In this document: piece after piece, positions 34,411-45,200 of the stretch | Layout of the letters: each line of letters starts with the position of its first letter | How positions within the stretch are numbered: position 1 is the first letter of the stretch | Assembly (NCBI GenBank): GCA_036522515.1 | Contig: DATDFQ010000061.1 | Coordinates: 1-64,000, forward strand | Length of the DNA: 64,000 nucleotides | Reading direction: 5' to 3' | DNA from: Bacteroidota bacterium | GTDB lineage: Bacteria > Bacteroidota > Ignavibacteria > UBA10030 > SZUA-254 | Translations under genes and position numbers: made by a program | The notes under the pieces: generated by a model | The model's input: the letters and a program-made list of their open reading frames with translations, nothing else | What the model was told of the DNA's origin: nothing | Databases searched by the model: none

Positions 34411-35014
34411 AGTGAATGAGTTCCGCGGTCGATTTCATATGCATTTTTTGCAGCAGCCGGGTGCGATAGGTATTGACAGTCCTGACGCTCAGCGAGAGCT
34501 GGTGCGCGATTTCTCGGGCCTTCTTGCCCGCCGCGATCATCCGAAGAATCTGAAATTCGCGGTCGGAAAGCGATTCGTGCGGTCGTCTTACCGCACTTGT
34601 GTCGATCTCTTCGGCCAGCTTCTCGGCGAGCGAGTTGCTGACATATTTCCCGCCCCGGTGAACCTTCCGGATGGCTTTCACAAGCTCCTCGGGCGCGCTC
34701 TCTTTCGTGACGTACCCCGAGGCGCCGGTCTTAAGCACCCGCGTGGCGAAACGATCTTCCGGATGCATGCTCAGGATGAGGATGGGAAGCCTGGGGAATT
34801 GCTGCCGAACGTCCTTCAGGGCGTCGAGGCCGCTCGTTCCGGGAAGGGAGATGTCGAGGACCAGGACGTCGACCTCCTTCTCCCGGAGAAGATCAAGCAT
34901 TTCCGCAGCGGTCCTGGCCTCGCCGGCCACCCGCATATCGGATTCCGCCAGGAGGATTTTGGCGACACCTTCCCTCATGAGGGGGTGATCGTCGGTGATG
35001 AGGATTCGAATCAT
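34382..35014 (-). CDS. NarL/FixJ-type response regulator
   Basis: 210 residues. The receiver has ITDDHPLMREGV, the phospho-Asp in VLVLDISLPG, LSMHPED, and Lys in GYVTKESAPEE. The C-terminal LuxR HTH has LSDREFQILRMIAAG, REIAHQLSLSVRTVNTY and LLQKMHMKSTAELIHYA. It overlaps the end of the preceding kinase gene as ATGA with a good ribosome-binding site (ggggagg), so it is the natural partner of that REC-HisKA_3 kinase. The downstream membrane protein overlaps its 3' end. Confidence 0.93.
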   Translation of the reverse strand: MIRILITDDHPLMREGVAKILLAESDMRVAGEARTAAEMLDLLREKEVDVLVLDISLPGTSGLDALKDVRQQFPRLPILILSMHPEDRFATRVLKTGASGYVTKESAPEELVKAIRKVHRGGKYVSNSLAEKLAEEIDTSAVRRPHESLSDREFQILRMIAAGKKAREIAHQLSLSVRTVNTYRTRLLQKMHMKSTAELIHYALEQKLLD

Positions 35015-36123
35015 TGTGCCTCCCCTCGGGAAGAACCCTGGCGGAGGGGGATTGTGACCGTCACGATCGTCCCTTTTTCTTTACCCCGCGCGATCTGGAC
35101 TTCCCCCCCGAAGAGATGGGAGCGTTCCCTCATTCCGAGCAACCCAAGCGAGCCGGGTCCCTGGAGCTCCTCCTCCGTGATCCCCCGCCCGTCATCGGCG
35201 ACGACGAGGAGCAGCTTCCCCTCTTCGGTGCGAAGAGTCACGTCCACTTCGCTTGCTTTGGCGTGGCGGGCGATATTCGTGAGGGTCTCCTGAAAGATCC
35301 GGAACACGGCGATCGACTTCTCCTGATCGAGCTCGAGCGGCGCGTCCGTAAGGTTCAGCCGGGCCGGGATCCCGGTCCGGTGCTCAAACTCCTGTGCCTG
35401 CCATTGCAACGCCTCCAGGAGCCCCAGGTTGTCGAGGACATCGGGTCTCAACTCTGTGGCAATCTTTCGCACCGATTTGATCGTCGTATCGACCATCTTT
35501 TGCATCGCGGCGATCTCCGCCTTCGCCTGGGCGATCAGGCGCTCGCCGTTCCGGCCGGACAACTTCCGGTCCAGCATCGCGAGGTCGATTTTGACCGCGG
35601 TCATCATCTGTCCGAGCTCGTCATGGATCTCCCGCGCGATCTTCTTTCGCTCCTCCTCGCGGGCGTTCTGGAGGCGTGCCGCGAGGGCCCGGAGCTGGCG
35701 GCTCGTGCTCCTCAATCCCTCCTCCGCCTCCCGCTTCTCCCTCTCCGCCCGCTTTTTCGCGAGGACGTTCAGGACGGCCTGAGGGAGCCGCTTGAGACTC
35801 GTCTTGAGAATATAGTCGTCCGCCCCGGCCTTCATGCATTCCACGGCAACTTCCTCGGACTGGCTCCCCGTGACGAGAATAAAGGGGATGCTGAGGCGCA
35901 GGCTTTTCAACAGCCGGAGGGCCTCAAGCGCGCTGAACTGGGGGAGGGTAAAATCCGCGAGAATGATGTCGGGCAGCGGCGTGTTCAGCTCCTGGAGGAA
36001 TCCTTCCTTCGACTCGACCCGTTTCGAGTGAAACGAGATTTGCGACGCCCGCATTTCATGCTCGGCAAGCTCCGCGTCGGAGGGGGTATCCTCCACGAGC
36101 AGTATCCGAAGCGGTTGGTTCAT
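35011..36123 (-). CDS. histidine kinase with N-terminal receiver domain (REC-HisKA_3-HATPase)
   Basis: 370 residues from ATG 36123, chosen because it overlaps the previous stop (ATGA). The N-terminal receiver is about 5-125 ([25 protein letters not shown] with the phospho-Asp, [16 protein letters not shown]). A coiled coil leads to HisKA_3 ([15 protein letters not shown]) and an HATPase domain ([42 protein letters not shown]). There are no membrane helices. A receiver at the N-terminus can accept phosphate from an upstream kinase and control the kinase domain, which suggests a relay with the neighbouring kinase and receiver genes. Confidence 0.9.
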   Translation of the reverse strand: MNQPLRILLVEDTPSDAELAEHEMRASQISFHSKRVESKEGFLQELNTPLPDIILADFTLPQFSALEALRLLKSLRLSIPFILVTGSQSEEVAVECMKAGADDYILKTSLKRLPQAVLNVLAKKRAEREKREAEEGLRSTSRQLRALAARLQNAREEERKKIAREIHDELGQMMTAVKIDLAMLDRKLSGRNGERLIAQAKAEIAAMQKMVDTTIKSVRKIATELRPDVLDNLGLLEALQWQAQEFEHRTGIPARLNLTDAPLELDQEKSIAVFRIFQETLTNIARHAKASEVDVTLRTEEGKLLLVVADDGRGITEEELQGPGSLGLLGMRERSHLFGGEVQIARGKEKGTIVTVTIPLRQGSSRGEAQ

Positions 36124-36572
36124 CGCAGCGGCGGCGGCTGATTCAATAAGAGCCAGTAGAGGCCGAGATCCTGAACGCATCTGACGAATTTGTCGAAGTC
36201 GACCGGCTTGACGATATAACTGTTGACCCCGAGCCGGTAGCTTTCAATGATATCCCGGTCCTCCTTGGAGGAGGTCAGGACCACGACCGGTATCATCCGG
36301 GTCCTGTCGTCGGCTTTCATCCGCCGGAGCACTTCCAATCCGTCGACCTTCGGCAGTTTCAGGTCGAGCAGCACGACCCGTGGAATGCGGCCGGCGGGCG
36401 GGGGATCTCCCGATTCTTTGCCGAACAAGAATTCCAGCGCTTCCGCTCCATCGCTCACACGAAAGACCTTATTTGCCAGCTTGTTTTTATCGAGAGCCCG
36501 GAGCGTGAGCTCCGCGTCATTTGGATTGTCCTCTACGAGGAGGATCTCTACGATATGTGCTTCAGCGGCCAT
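36120..36572 (-). CDS. single-domain response regulator (Rcp1-like)
   Basis: 150 residues. The receiver has [18 protein letters not shown], the phospho-Asp in [24 protein letters not shown], and Lys in [11 protein letters not shown]. The 'EDNPND' start and long alpha-1 loop are typical of the Rcp1/bacteriophytochrome-partner class. The gene lies 21 nt after the GAF-PAS kinase and overlaps the next kinase by four bases. It probably passes phosphate from the first kinase to another component. Confidence 0.92.
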   Translation of the reverse strand: MAAEAHIVEILLVEDNPNDAELTLRALDKNKLANKVFRVSDGAEALEFLFGKESGDPPPAGRIPRVVLLDLKLPKVDGLEVLRRMKADDRTRMIPVVVLTSSKEDRDIIESYRLGVNSYIVKPVDFDKFVRCVQDLGLYWLLLNQPPPLR

Positions 36573-36593
36573 TCGCCCCGCTCCCTCCGGGTG

Positions 36594-38267
36594 TTACCGG
36601 GGAAGTGTGAAATAAAAGGTCGCCCCGCCTCCAACGGTGGCCTCGGCGCTGACCTCCCCGCCGTGCCGGTCTATGATCCGCTTCACGATCGCCAGGCCGA
36701 CCCCCGTTCCCTCAAACTCCTTATCGCTGTGAAGTCGTTGGAAGACTCCGAACAATTTGTTTCGGTACTGCATGTCGAAACCGACGCCGTTGTCCTTGAC
36801 ATAGTAGAGCAGCTTTTCCTGCCGGGCGCATCCTCCGATTTCGACGGCTGGAATCTCCCGCCGCTTACTGAACTTCAGGGCGTTGGAGATGAGGTTCACG
36901 AATACCTGGCGGATCAGCGCGGGATCGCCGCGCGCCTCCGGAAGCGGCCGGATGGTGACCCGGGCTTCCGTCCCGGAATCCGGCTCCTTCAGATCCTCGG
37001 TGACCGACGTTGCAAGCGCGGTCATATCAATTCCGGAATAGCTCAGCGGTTGGCGGCCGATCCGGGAAAATGCCAGCAGATTGTCGATCAACTCTCCCAT
37101 CCTCAGCGCCCCGTTCCTGACGATGTTCAGAAGCCGCTGCGCTTCGGGATCGATCCCTTTGGAGAAATCTTCCACCAGGATTCTCGAAAAACCGACGATG
37201 GCGCGGAGGGGCGCGCGAAGATCGTGGGAGACCGAGTAGGTGAACGCCTCGAGCTCCCTGTTGACCGCCTCCACGCGGCGAAACTGTTCCTGCACGTCTT
37301 TCCGGTCGGTGATGTCCCGGCTGTTCAGAACGATCGCCCGTATGCTGGGGTCCGCGAGGAGGTTCGTCCCGACGCTCTCCAGCCATCTCCACGACCCGTC
37401 CCTGTGCCGAAACCGGTACTGCGCGGTTGCAGATTTCCCCGCCTGGTCGCGGATGCTCGTCACGAGCTCCCTGAGATACTGAGAATCGCCCGGATCGATG
37501 AATTCGAAGACCCCCCGGCCGACGACGTCTTCCGTCGCATACCCGAGTATCCGTTCGGCGGAAGGCGCCATGTAGAGGACTCTGAAATCCGTATCGATCA
37601 GCGCGATCGCATCGCTGCTGTTTTCAATGAGCGCGCGGAAGCGCCTGGCCTGCTCCAAAACCTTCTCCTCGACAGCCTTGCGGTTCAGCATCTCGCCGAT
37701 CTGCTGGCCCAACGCCCCGACCAGCTGCAACAGGTCGTTGTCCGGTTTCCGGTTTTCACGCGAGAAAAGCGTTACGACCCCGACGATCCCCTCATTTGTC
37801 CGGAGCGGAAAGGCCGACAGCGCGTGCAGCCCCATCGCCGCGAGGTTGGGAGCCAGGTCCCAGTTCGCGAACGCCCCGGCTTCGGAAATCCACATCGGTT
37901 TTCCCGAAGCCCAGACCGACCCGGGGAGTCCTGTCCCCTCCGGATAGAACGTCCGGCGGCAGATCGGGACGAGAGTCGAGGCGTCGAGGGACGGGCTGTG
38001 CCACTCGCCGGCCAGGCGGAGATGCCTCTTGTCGCGGTCGACCCGCCAGAGCATTCCCAGATGCCACCGCTCGATGACGCAAATCGATTGCAAGAGCTGA
38101 TGGACCGCGTCCGGCAGGGAGGAGGTCTCGGCCAGCACACGCGTCACCACATACTGCAACCGGAGACGCCGCTCGGTCCTGAGCCACCCAAGGTCCGATC
38201 CCCGGTTCTTGAGTTCATCGAGCTGCTGGCGGAATTCGTTCAGCTCCTTGATAAACTTCGCGCTCAT
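36594..38267 (-). CDS. soluble sensor histidine kinase (GAF-PAS-HisKA-HATPase)
   Basis: 557 residues. GAF-like domain at about 45-205 (ICVIERWHLGMLWRVD, GLPGSVWASGKPMWI, LSAFPLRTNEGIVGVVTLF). PAS domain at about 215-335 (FRALIENSSDAIALIDTDFR, RILGYATEDVVG, FRHRDGSWRWLESVG). HisKA has FTYSVSHDLRAPLRAIVGFS. The HATPase has VNLISNALKFSK, VKDNGVGFDM, LFGVFQRLH, GTGVGLAIVKRII and TFYFTLPR. It resembles the bacteriophytochrome-like kinases without a chromophore domain. It begins 18 nt after isocitrate lyase with ribosome-binding site 'ggaggacgagg', so it appears to belong to the aceBA transcript. Confidence 0.92.
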   Translation of the reverse strand: MSAKFIKELNEFRQQLDELKNRGSDLGWLRTERRLRLQYVVTRVLAETSSLPDAVHQLLQSICVIERWHLGMLWRVDRDKRHLRLAGEWHSPSLDASTLVPICRRTFYPEGTGLPGSVWASGKPMWISEAGAFANWDLAPNLAAMGLHALSAFPLRTNEGIVGVVTLFSRENRKPDNDLLQLVGALGQQIGEMLNRKAVEEKVLEQARRFRALIENSSDAIALIDTDFRVLYMAPSAERILGYATEDVVGRGVFEFIDPGDSQYLRELVTSIRDQAGKSATAQYRFRHRDGSWRWLESVGTNLLADPSIRAIVLNSRDITDRKDVQEQFRRVEAVNRELEAFTYSVSHDLRAPLRAIVGFSRILVEDFSKGIDPEAQRLLNIVRNGALRMGELIDNLLAFSRIGRQPLSYSGIDMTALATSVTEDLKEPDSGTEARVTIRPLPEARGDPALIRQVFVNLISNALKFSKRREIPAVEIGGCARQEKLLYYVKDNGVGFDMQYRNKLFGVFQRLHSDKEFEGTGVGLAIVKRIIDRHGGEVSAEATVGGGATFYFTLPR

Positions 38268-38285
38268 CCTCGTCCTCCGGCGGAT

Positions 38286-39569
38286 TCAACTGCTGAACTG
38301 ATGGGCTTCCGTCGAGTCTTTCAGAGCCACCGTGGAGGCTGTCCCTCCGGTTACCGCAAGCTGAATTTCGTCGAAATAGGCGGCCCCCACGAAATGCTGA
38401 TGACGAACCGCGTCAAAACCGTGCTCCCGCTCGAGTTCGAATTCCTCCTCCTGGAACCTGGAATAGGCCGCCATACCGTCCTCCCGGTATTCCCGGGCCA
38501 GCCTGAACATGCTCGCGTTGAGCGTGTGGAATCCGGCGAGCGTGACAAACTGAAACCTGTAACCCATCGCCCCGAGTTCATTCTGGAATCGCCAGATCGT
38601 TTCGGGACTGAGGTTCCGGCGCCAGTTGAACGACGGCGAACAGTTGTAGGCAAGGGGCTTGTCGGGAAAATCCGAATGGATCTCCCCGGCAAACCTGCGC
38701 GCCTCCTCCAGATCGGGAGTTGACGTCTCACACCAGAGGAGATCGGCGAACGGAGCATACGCCCGGGCTCTGGCGATCGCGCAGTCAAGCCCGCCCGTGA
38801 TGCGGTAGAATCCCTCGCCCGTCCGCTCGCCCGTCAGGAATGGCTCATCGATCGGATCCGCCTCTCCCTGAATCAGCCGGGCCCCGTTGGCATCGGTTCG
38901 CGCGATGAGGACCGTCGGGACTCCAAGCGTGTCGGCGGCGAGCCTCGCCGCCGCAAGTTTTTGGATGAATTCCCCCGGCGAGACGAGCACTTTTCCTCCC
39001 ATGTGCCCGCACTTCTTGGCGGCGGAGAGCTGATCTTCCAGGTGGATTGCCGCAGCACCGCTCTCGATCAGGGCCTTCGTGACCTCGAACGCGTTGAGAG
39101 GGCCCCCGAATCCGGCCTCGGCATCGGCCACGATCGGAGCGAACCAGATCGGTCCGGCGACTCCTTCCATGTGCGCGATCTGATCCGCCCGCCGGAGCGC
39201 GTTGTTAATCCTCCGGACGACGTTCGGAACGCTGCTCGAGGGATAGAGGCTCAGGTCGGGATACATCTGGCCGGCGTCGTTCGAGTCGGCGGCAACCTGC
39301 CACCCGCTGACGTAGACAGCCTCGAGTCCCGCGCGCACCTGTTCCACCGCCTGATTGCCCGTCGAGGCCCCGAGAGCCCGGACGTATCCGTCCCTCTGCA
39401 GCAGCCTCCAGAACCGGGCGGCACCCATTTGTGCCAGCGTCTGTTCGATCCGGATCGATCCCCGCAGGCGGAGGACCGCCTCCGGGGTGTAGGGACGCTG
39501 AATTCCAGTCCAGCGCGGATCGAGCGTCCATGAATTCAGCATTCGTGAAGCCTCGTGATTGGTGTTCAT
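38286..39569 (-). CDS. aceA: isocitrate lyase
   Basis: 427 residues, close to the usual length. It cleaves isocitrate to glyoxylate and succinate in the glyoxylate shunt. The signature [17 protein letters not shown] contains the catalytic Cys of the KKCGH motif. Other landmarks are [39 protein letters not shown] and [14 protein letters not shown] strong Shine-Dalgarno (aaaggaggagg) precedes the ATG, 15 nt after malate synthase ends. Both shunt genes are therefore one operon, and the two-component genes downstream follow without a promoter-sized gap. Confidence 0.97.
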   Translation of the reverse strand: MNTNHEASRMLNSWTLDPRWTGIQRPYTPEAVLRLRGSIRIEQTLAQMGAARFWRLLQRDGYVRALGASTGNQAVEQVRAGLEAVYVSGWQVAADSNDAGQMYPDLSLYPSSSVPNVVRRINNALRRADQIAHMEGVAGPIWFAPIVADAEAGFGGPLNAFEVTKALIESGAAAIHLEDQLSAAKKCGHMGGKVLVSPGEFIQKLAAARLAADTLGVPTVLIARTDANGARLIQGEADPIDEPFLTGERTGEGFYRITGGLDCAIARARAYAPFADLLWCETSTPDLEEARRFAGEIHSDFPDKPLAYNCSPSFNWRRNLSPETIWRFQNELGAMGYRFQFVTLAGFHTLNASMFRLAREYREDGMAAYSRFQEEEFELEREHGFDAVRHQHFVGAAYFDEIQLAVTGGTASTVALKDSTEAHQFSS

Positions 39570-39584
39570 ACCTCCTCCTTTCGC

Positions 39585-41204
39585 CTATTCCAGGTATGTG
39601 TACGCGATGCTGGTGAAAAACTCACTGAACATTCTGCCGACGACGAGCTTATCGAGCAATTCTGCCGCCAATCTGAATTTCCTCTGGTCGCTTTCCCCGG
39701 GGACGGATTCGGAGAGGAGTCCGGCCAGTTCCTCAGTCACGATCTTGCGGTAGAGGTCGAGGGTGATCTTGCCGCCGGATGAGAGATGCGTGGTTTGATG
39801 GTGCAGCCACTGCCAGAGTTGCGCCCGCGATATTTCGGCCGTGGCGGCATCTTCCATGAGATTGTTGATGGGGACACACCCGATTCCCCTCAGCCACGAT
39901 TCGAAGTATTCCAGCGCGACCCGGATATTGACCCGCATCCCCTGCTCGGTGATGACAGGTTTCGGGACGGTCAGGAGATCGGCGGCGGAGATATTCACGT
40001 CCTCCCTCTTCCGGTGAATCTGGTTCGGCCCCGGCATGTAGGCGTCGAAGACATCCTTCGCCACCGCGACCAAACCGGGATGCGCCACCCATGTGCCGTC
40101 GTGCCCGTCCTCCGCTTCTCTCATCTTGTCGGCCCTGACTCTCGCAATCGCCTCCTCGTTGAGCCGTTGATCGCCTTTGACAGGTATGTGAGCCGCCATT
40201 CCTCCCATCGCGTGAGCCCCGCGGTTGTGGCATGTCCGGATCAGGGCCAGCGAATAAGAATGGAGGAACCGGGTGCTCATCGCGAGGCGCGAGCGGTCCG
40301 CCAGCACGAACTCCGGGTAGTGGCGGAATTTCTTGATCATGCTGAACAAATAGTCCCACCGTCCGCAATTGAGGCCGGCCGAATGGTCCCGCAGTTCGTA
40401 GAGTATCTCGTCCATCTCGAACGCGGCGGGAACGGTCTCGATCAGCGCGGTGGCGCGGATGGTGCCGGCGGGAAGGCCGAGTTTCTCCTGCGCCATCACG
40501 AAGACGTCGTTCCAGAGCCGCGCCTCAAGATGGCTCTCCATTTTGGGGAGATAAAAGTATGGCCCCGACCCCCTTTCCGTAAGAGCCCTGCCGTTATGGA
40601 ACATGAACAGGCCGAAATCGAAGAGGGCGGCGGAGACCGGCGAGCCGTCGACCGTGACATGCTTTTCCTCCATGTGCCACCCGCGCGGACGGACCATGAG
40701 CGTCGCGATCTCATCCTTCAGCCGGTACTCCTTCCCCTCCGGGCTCCTGAAGCTGATGGTGCGGTCGACCGCTTCGATCACATTGAGTTGCCCCCGGACG
40801 ATGTTGGTCCAGGTCGGGGAATTGGCATCCTCAAAATCAGCGATGAACACGTTTGACCCGGAATTCAGGGCGTTGATGATCATCTTTCGATCCGTGGGGG
40901 CGGTGATTTCCACCCTCCGGTCGAGCAGATCCTTCTTGATCGGCGCGACTTTCCAGTCGCCTTTCCGGATGTTCGCCGTTCCCTGCAGAAAATCGGGCAG
41001 CTTGCCCGCGATAATGTCCACCTGGCGTTCCCATCGTTTCAAAAGGAGGAGTTTGCGCCGCTGGCCAAACTCCCGTTCCAGTCCAGCGACAAAAGCGAGG
41101 GCGTCCGGGGTGAGGACCCTTGAGAATTCAGGCCTCGGGGGGGCGGATATCTCCACCCGTCCGGGCAGCCTAATGGCTGTTTCTTGTTTCGTGAGCGTTT
41201 TCAT
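39585..41204 (-). CDS. aceB: malate synthase A
   Basis: 539 residues, the standard length for malate synthase A. It condenses glyoxylate and acetyl-CoA to malate. Landmarks: FIADFEDANSPTW, RPRGWHMEEKHV, YFYLPKMESHLEARLWNDVF, IRATALIETVPAAFEMDEIL, HSAGLNCGRWDYLFS, MGGMAAHIPVKGD, and the catalytic-loop region near GIGCVPINNLMEDAATAEISR. The ATG follows 'aaggagg' at a rather long spacing, with 'aagggg' closer. It is the first gene of the aceB-aceA operon. The 100-bp upstream gap shows no convincing -35/-10. Confidence 0.97.
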   Translation of the reverse strand: MKTLTKQETAIRLPGRVEISAPPRPEFSRVLTPDALAFVAGLEREFGQRRKLLLLKRWERQVDIIAGKLPDFLQGTANIRKGDWKVAPIKKDLLDRRVEITAPTDRKMIINALNSGSNVFIADFEDANSPTWTNIVRGQLNVIEAVDRTISFRSPEGKEYRLKDEIATLMVRPRGWHMEEKHVTVDGSPVSAALFDFGLFMFHNGRALTERGSGPYFYLPKMESHLEARLWNDVFVMAQEKLGLPAGTIRATALIETVPAAFEMDEILYELRDHSAGLNCGRWDYLFSMIKKFRHYPEFVLADRSRLAMSTRFLHSYSLALIRTCHNRGAHAMGGMAAHIPVKGDQRLNEEAIARVRADKMREAEDGHDGTWVAHPGLVAVAKDVFDAYMPGPNQIHRKREDVNISAADLLTVPKPVITEQGMRVNIRVALEYFESWLRGIGCVPINNLMEDAATAEISRAQLWQWLHHQTTHLSSGGKITLDLYRKIVTEELAGLLSESVPGESDQRKFRLAAELLDKLVVGRMFSEFFTSIAYTYLE

Positions 41205-41304
41205 TCGATAACCCCTTCCACCTCCTTAATGCCGTTACGATGGTACCCTGTCTTGTGATTGATGATCCCCGGCTCCCCCGGACGGAGATAGTGACTCATT
41301 TCGT

Positions 41305-41838
41305 TTACGGCCTTCCCGGCGGCGCCGGGAATCCGGAAGCCGGAGCGGGGGCTGCCGGAGAATCCCCGTGGTTGTTCGCAAGGAGGAGCGTGAGAATTCC
41401 GACGCCCAGAACGGCCGCTCCGGCCCCGATCAACGGGGACATTCCGAACCCGCCGGACGCCACCTCCCGGACGCTGACCGCGAAATAGTAGTCGTTTCCC
41501 GCGAGGCCCGCCGGGAATTCCTTTGCGAAACCCCATTCGATCGTCCTGTTCACGCCCGAGTACCGGCCGGGACCGAAATCTCCGCTCAGATTTTTCGGGC
41601 TATAACTGAAGGAAGAGTCGCTTTCCTTTCGCAGGCTCACGGATACCTCCACCTCGGCGTCCGCCGGAGCGGACAGATCGTAATGGATGAGAATTCTGTC
41701 GCCTGCGGGAACAAAGCGGACGTTCGTAGCGCGGAGTTCGCCGTCCCGGGGAAACCCCGCGGCCGCCGCCGGCTCCAGGGCCAGCAAAAGCGTCAGGAGC
41801 CAGCCGAGGCTACCGGTTCTTCGGACAAATGATTGCAT
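41305..41838 (-). CDS. small secreted or membrane protein of unknown function
   Basis: 177 residues. A signal-like N-terminus (GWLLTLLLALEPAAAAGF) is followed by a beta-sandwich-like domain (VRFVPAGDRILIHYDLSAPA, EVEVSVSLRKES, FGPGRYSGVNRTIEWGF, DYYFAVSVREV), a hydrophobic segment (PLIGAGAAVLGVGILTLLLA) and a Pro/Ala-rich tail. I do not recognise a named family; similar small proteins occur beside T9SS proteins. The start lies inside the previous gene (46-nt overlap) with a strong ribosome-binding site (ggaggga). It is the last gene of the long leftward surface operon. Confidence 0.7.
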   Translation of the reverse strand: MQSFVRRTGSLGWLLTLLLALEPAAAAGFPRDGELRATNVRFVPAGDRILIHYDLSAPADAEVEVSVSLRKESDSSFSYSPKNLSGDFGPGRYSGVNRTIEWGFAKEFPAGLAGNDYYFAVSVREVASGGFGMSPLIGAGAAVLGVGILTLLLANNHGDSPAAPAPASGFPAPPGRP

Positions 41839-42257
41839 ACTCCCTCCATTCCAGGTTGAATCAACACAAACCTTCTGTCGTACACGGAGTCGCCGCTCTG
41901 AAGCCTGAAGATGTAGACTCCGCTCGGAACCTCGCTCGCATCGAACCGGACTGTATGAACGCCGGCAGTCCGGGCGCTCTGCTCGAGGGTGAGCACCTCC
42001 GTTCCGAGAATATTGAACATTTTGAGGCTGACATATTGGTCGTGCGCGAGGACATATTCGATCATGACCGTCAAGTCATTGGAACCCTGGCCCTGCCCGA
42101 TCAGGCGGGCCTTGCGGATCGCACTCCGTTCCGCCACTCCGGAATCTCCGGCCGGAAGCGCTCGCAGGGAGAGGAGCAGGAGGGCCGTCAACCCGAGCGC
42201 CCGGATGCCCGGTCTCTTCGCCCCCCGATTTCCGGTTTGAACCTGCACGCTCATCAC
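41793..42257 (-). CDS. small secreted protein with T9SS-type C-terminal sorting domain
   Basis: 154 residues. GTG 42257 is 7 nt from 'aaggag', and ATG 42254 is the alternative. After a signal peptide (LGLTALLLLSLRALPA) and about 35 residues, the rest is essentially a T9SS type-A sorting domain (YVLAHDQYVSLKMFNILGTE, HTVRFDASEVPSGVYIFRL, RRFVLIQPG). Such domains normally end at the FVLIQ strand; here 20 extra residues follow because the frame runs on into the next gene. The extra tail may interfere with sorting or be trimmed. The missing cargo domain makes this a stand-alone sorting module. Confidence 0.75.
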   Translation of the reverse strand: MMSVQVQTGNRGAKRPGIRALGLTALLLLSLRALPAGDSGVAERSAIRKARLIGQGQGSNDLTVMIEYVLAHDQYVSLKMFNILGTEVLTLEQSARTAGVHTVRFDASEVPSGVYIFRLQSGDSVYDRRFVLIQPGMEGVCNHLSEEPVASAGS

Positions 42258-42268
42258 GAATCATCTCC

Positions 42269-45200
42269 TTATCGAAGCAAGAGCATCTTCCGCGTGATCC
42301 ACAGGCCCCCGTTCGCGATCAACCGCGAGAAATACGTTCCGCTCGGCAAACTGTTCCCCGACCGGTCTCTTCCGTCCCAGGAAAACGTATGCCGGCCCGG
42401 AGTTATTTTCCCCCTGTAGAGTACCTTCACTTCCCGGCCGAGCAGGTCGAAGACTCCGAGCGCAATATCGGATTCAAAGGGGATCCCGATCGAAATATCG
42501 GTCGATGGATTGAACGGATTGGGATAATTGTCGCCGAGGACAAACCCGCCCGGCCTGAGGGATTCCAGTCGCGCTTTCACTGCTTCCTCCTTCCCGGCGA
42601 CGACGCTGAATTTCATGCTCCCGCCGGTGTGAATGAAATTGTATGCGGTGTCTTTGCGAAGGTCGACGGAAACGGCGCCGGTCTCATCGATCAGGACGAG
42701 ACTCAAATCCGGCGGAACCCCCGCGAGCCCCGAGAAAACAAGGCCGAGCCTCTCCCGCTCCGTCGAGAGAACTTCGAAGCGCCATTCCTCCAGGTCCCCG
42801 GTTTCCGGCCGGATGTCGGTGGCGAAGCGCGGGTAGAGAGAATCCCATTCCGGCCTGTCGAAAAAGATGAGCGGGCCGGAGGAAAACCCCGCGGGTTTGC
42901 GGAAGTCGAAGCGGTTAAGCCCGCGATCCGCGCCTCTTGAAACGCCGAATCGGGTCGACCGGTCGGTCACCCCGGGCGAGCTGAGAATAATTCCGACGCG
43001 CCAGTCGCCCCCGTTTTCTCCCGCCGCGACCGTGGAGGCGGGAATCGAGGCGCCGGAAGGATAGGGGATTTTCAGCACCGCCAGATTCGCCGCATTAAAG
43101 AAATAATATCCGGAATAAGGCTGGAGGGCCGGTGACTCGTTGAACGATCCGTTAAAGGCGTAGATCGGATCGGGGGCATTATTCGCGGCCTGTACGGCGC
43201 TCCAGGCCACGGGTATGACAAATGGGTTTGTGATCAGGTTCCACCCCGCATGAAGGGGTATCCCGGCATTCCCTGAATTATCAAGCTGAACGGAGGGGGC
43301 GGTCCCGCTTACGCTCCACGGCCCGTTCTTGATGAGCCAGTAGGCGCTGCCGGCGGAAAATCTGAAGGGTGAAGCAGCGCTGAACTGTCTCATGAAATTT
43401 GAGGGCGATCCGTTATCCCAGTAGAGCTGCCAATCGACGCCGGAGTGTCCTCCGAGGATTGAATCGGCGCGCGCGTTGGTGGCGCCCGGGAGTCCGACAA
43501 TCCGGTAGTCGGCCGGTGTGAACGAGCCCCGATCCGCGTGAGACGGAAATTGGACCGTCGCTCCGAGGCTCAGCGTCGAAGGATAGCCGGGAGACCGGGT
43601 CGTAAAATAGCGGTCCTGCCCGTACGCAATCCCGGAGTCGTTTTGAGCGACGACCCTGTAATGGTACGAGGCGCCCGGGGAGAGCCCGGTGACGACCGCG
43701 CTCACCGGGATCGCGCTTGAGCCGGTGACGGGGCTCTGTGCCGCGGGTATCTCGTATCCGTACGATTGGGTGGCGCCATACTGGAATTTGACGGTCGTCG
43801 CCACCCCGTTTGCATTCACGGTTCCGTTGAACTGCGCGGAGGTCGTGCCGACACCCGAGGTATCACCGGTGGTTGCGACCGGCACGGGCGTAACCCCGGA
43901 AGCGGTCGTGAACTGCCAGACCGACGACCAGTTGCCCCAGCCTCCCGGGTTCCAGGCACAGACCCGCCAGTAACATGTGACATTGTTCTGAAGGGGCCCC
44001 GCCCTGTCGGACGTGAAGGCGAGCGACGAATCGTCGAGCATGTTCGGCGAAAACGATTGGTTTTGAGAGAGCTGGAGCCGGTATGCGGTCGCCGTCGGAG
44101 AGGCGTTCCACTCGAGAGTCACAACCGCCGGTTGCCCGGTCGATCCGTTACCCGGGGTTGCGAGCGCAGGCGGAGGGGGAGCGGGGGGAATTGTGGTGAA
44201 ACTCCAGATCTGAGACCACGCGCTCCGGTTGCCCGGAACGACCGTGCGCACGCGCCAGAAGTAGGCGGTGTTTCGCTGGAGAGGTCCGATCGCTCGCGAC
44301 GTGACCGGGAGCGACGTGTCGTTTTCCACGATTGTCGCGAACGAGGCCGTGCTGGAGACCTGGAGGTCGTACGAATCGGCCCCCGCGGATGCGTTCCAGG
44401 CGAGCGTGGGAGACAGGGGTTGGTTCGTCGCGCCGTCGGGCGGGGACGCGAGGGTCGGCGGAACAGCGGACGTCACGCCGGTCGCGAAGCCCCACGTCTG
44501 CGACCAGTCGCTCCAGCCGCCCACCCCCGCGGCAGCCACCCTCCAGTAATAGATCGTGTTATCGGCCAGCGGCCCGACCTGGCGCGCGGTGGCCGTGATC
44601 AGCGAATCATCCAGGAGCAACGCCGCGAAGGTGACGAGGGTGGAAACCTGCACACGATATCTGACTCCCCCCGGAGAGGGGTTCCAGTCCAGCGTCAACG
44701 TCATGGACTGTCCGGTGGCCCCATTCCCCGGCGATGAGAGGATCGGCGCCGCCGGTGCTGCGACGATCGTCGTAAAGCTCCAGGGCGCCCCCGTTGCGGC
44801 GGTGCTTCCGCCTGCATTCTTCGCCGTCACGCTCCAGTAGTAGGTTGTGCCGTTGGCGAGCGCCGCGTATGCGTAGGAAGTTCCCGATTGATTTGAACTC
44901 ACGTTCGTGGTCGGAGGATTGCTCGTGCCGAGAAAGACGTCGTATCCGGTGGCGCCGGAGGAACTTTGCCAGGCAAGCGTACCGGCCAGCGCCTGGTTCG
45001 CGGCTCCGTTCGCGGGGGAGGAAAGGCTGAAAGCTCCGGGAGGCGAATCACTCGTGGTGAAGTTCCAGACGGCCGACCATGCGCTTGTCCCTCCGCCATT
45101 CTTCGCGTCCACCCGCCAGTAGTAGGTCGTGCCGTTGGAGAGCCCCGTCACCTGGCGGGATGTCCCTGTCAGGGTCGAATCGTCGAGGACGTATGATTGA

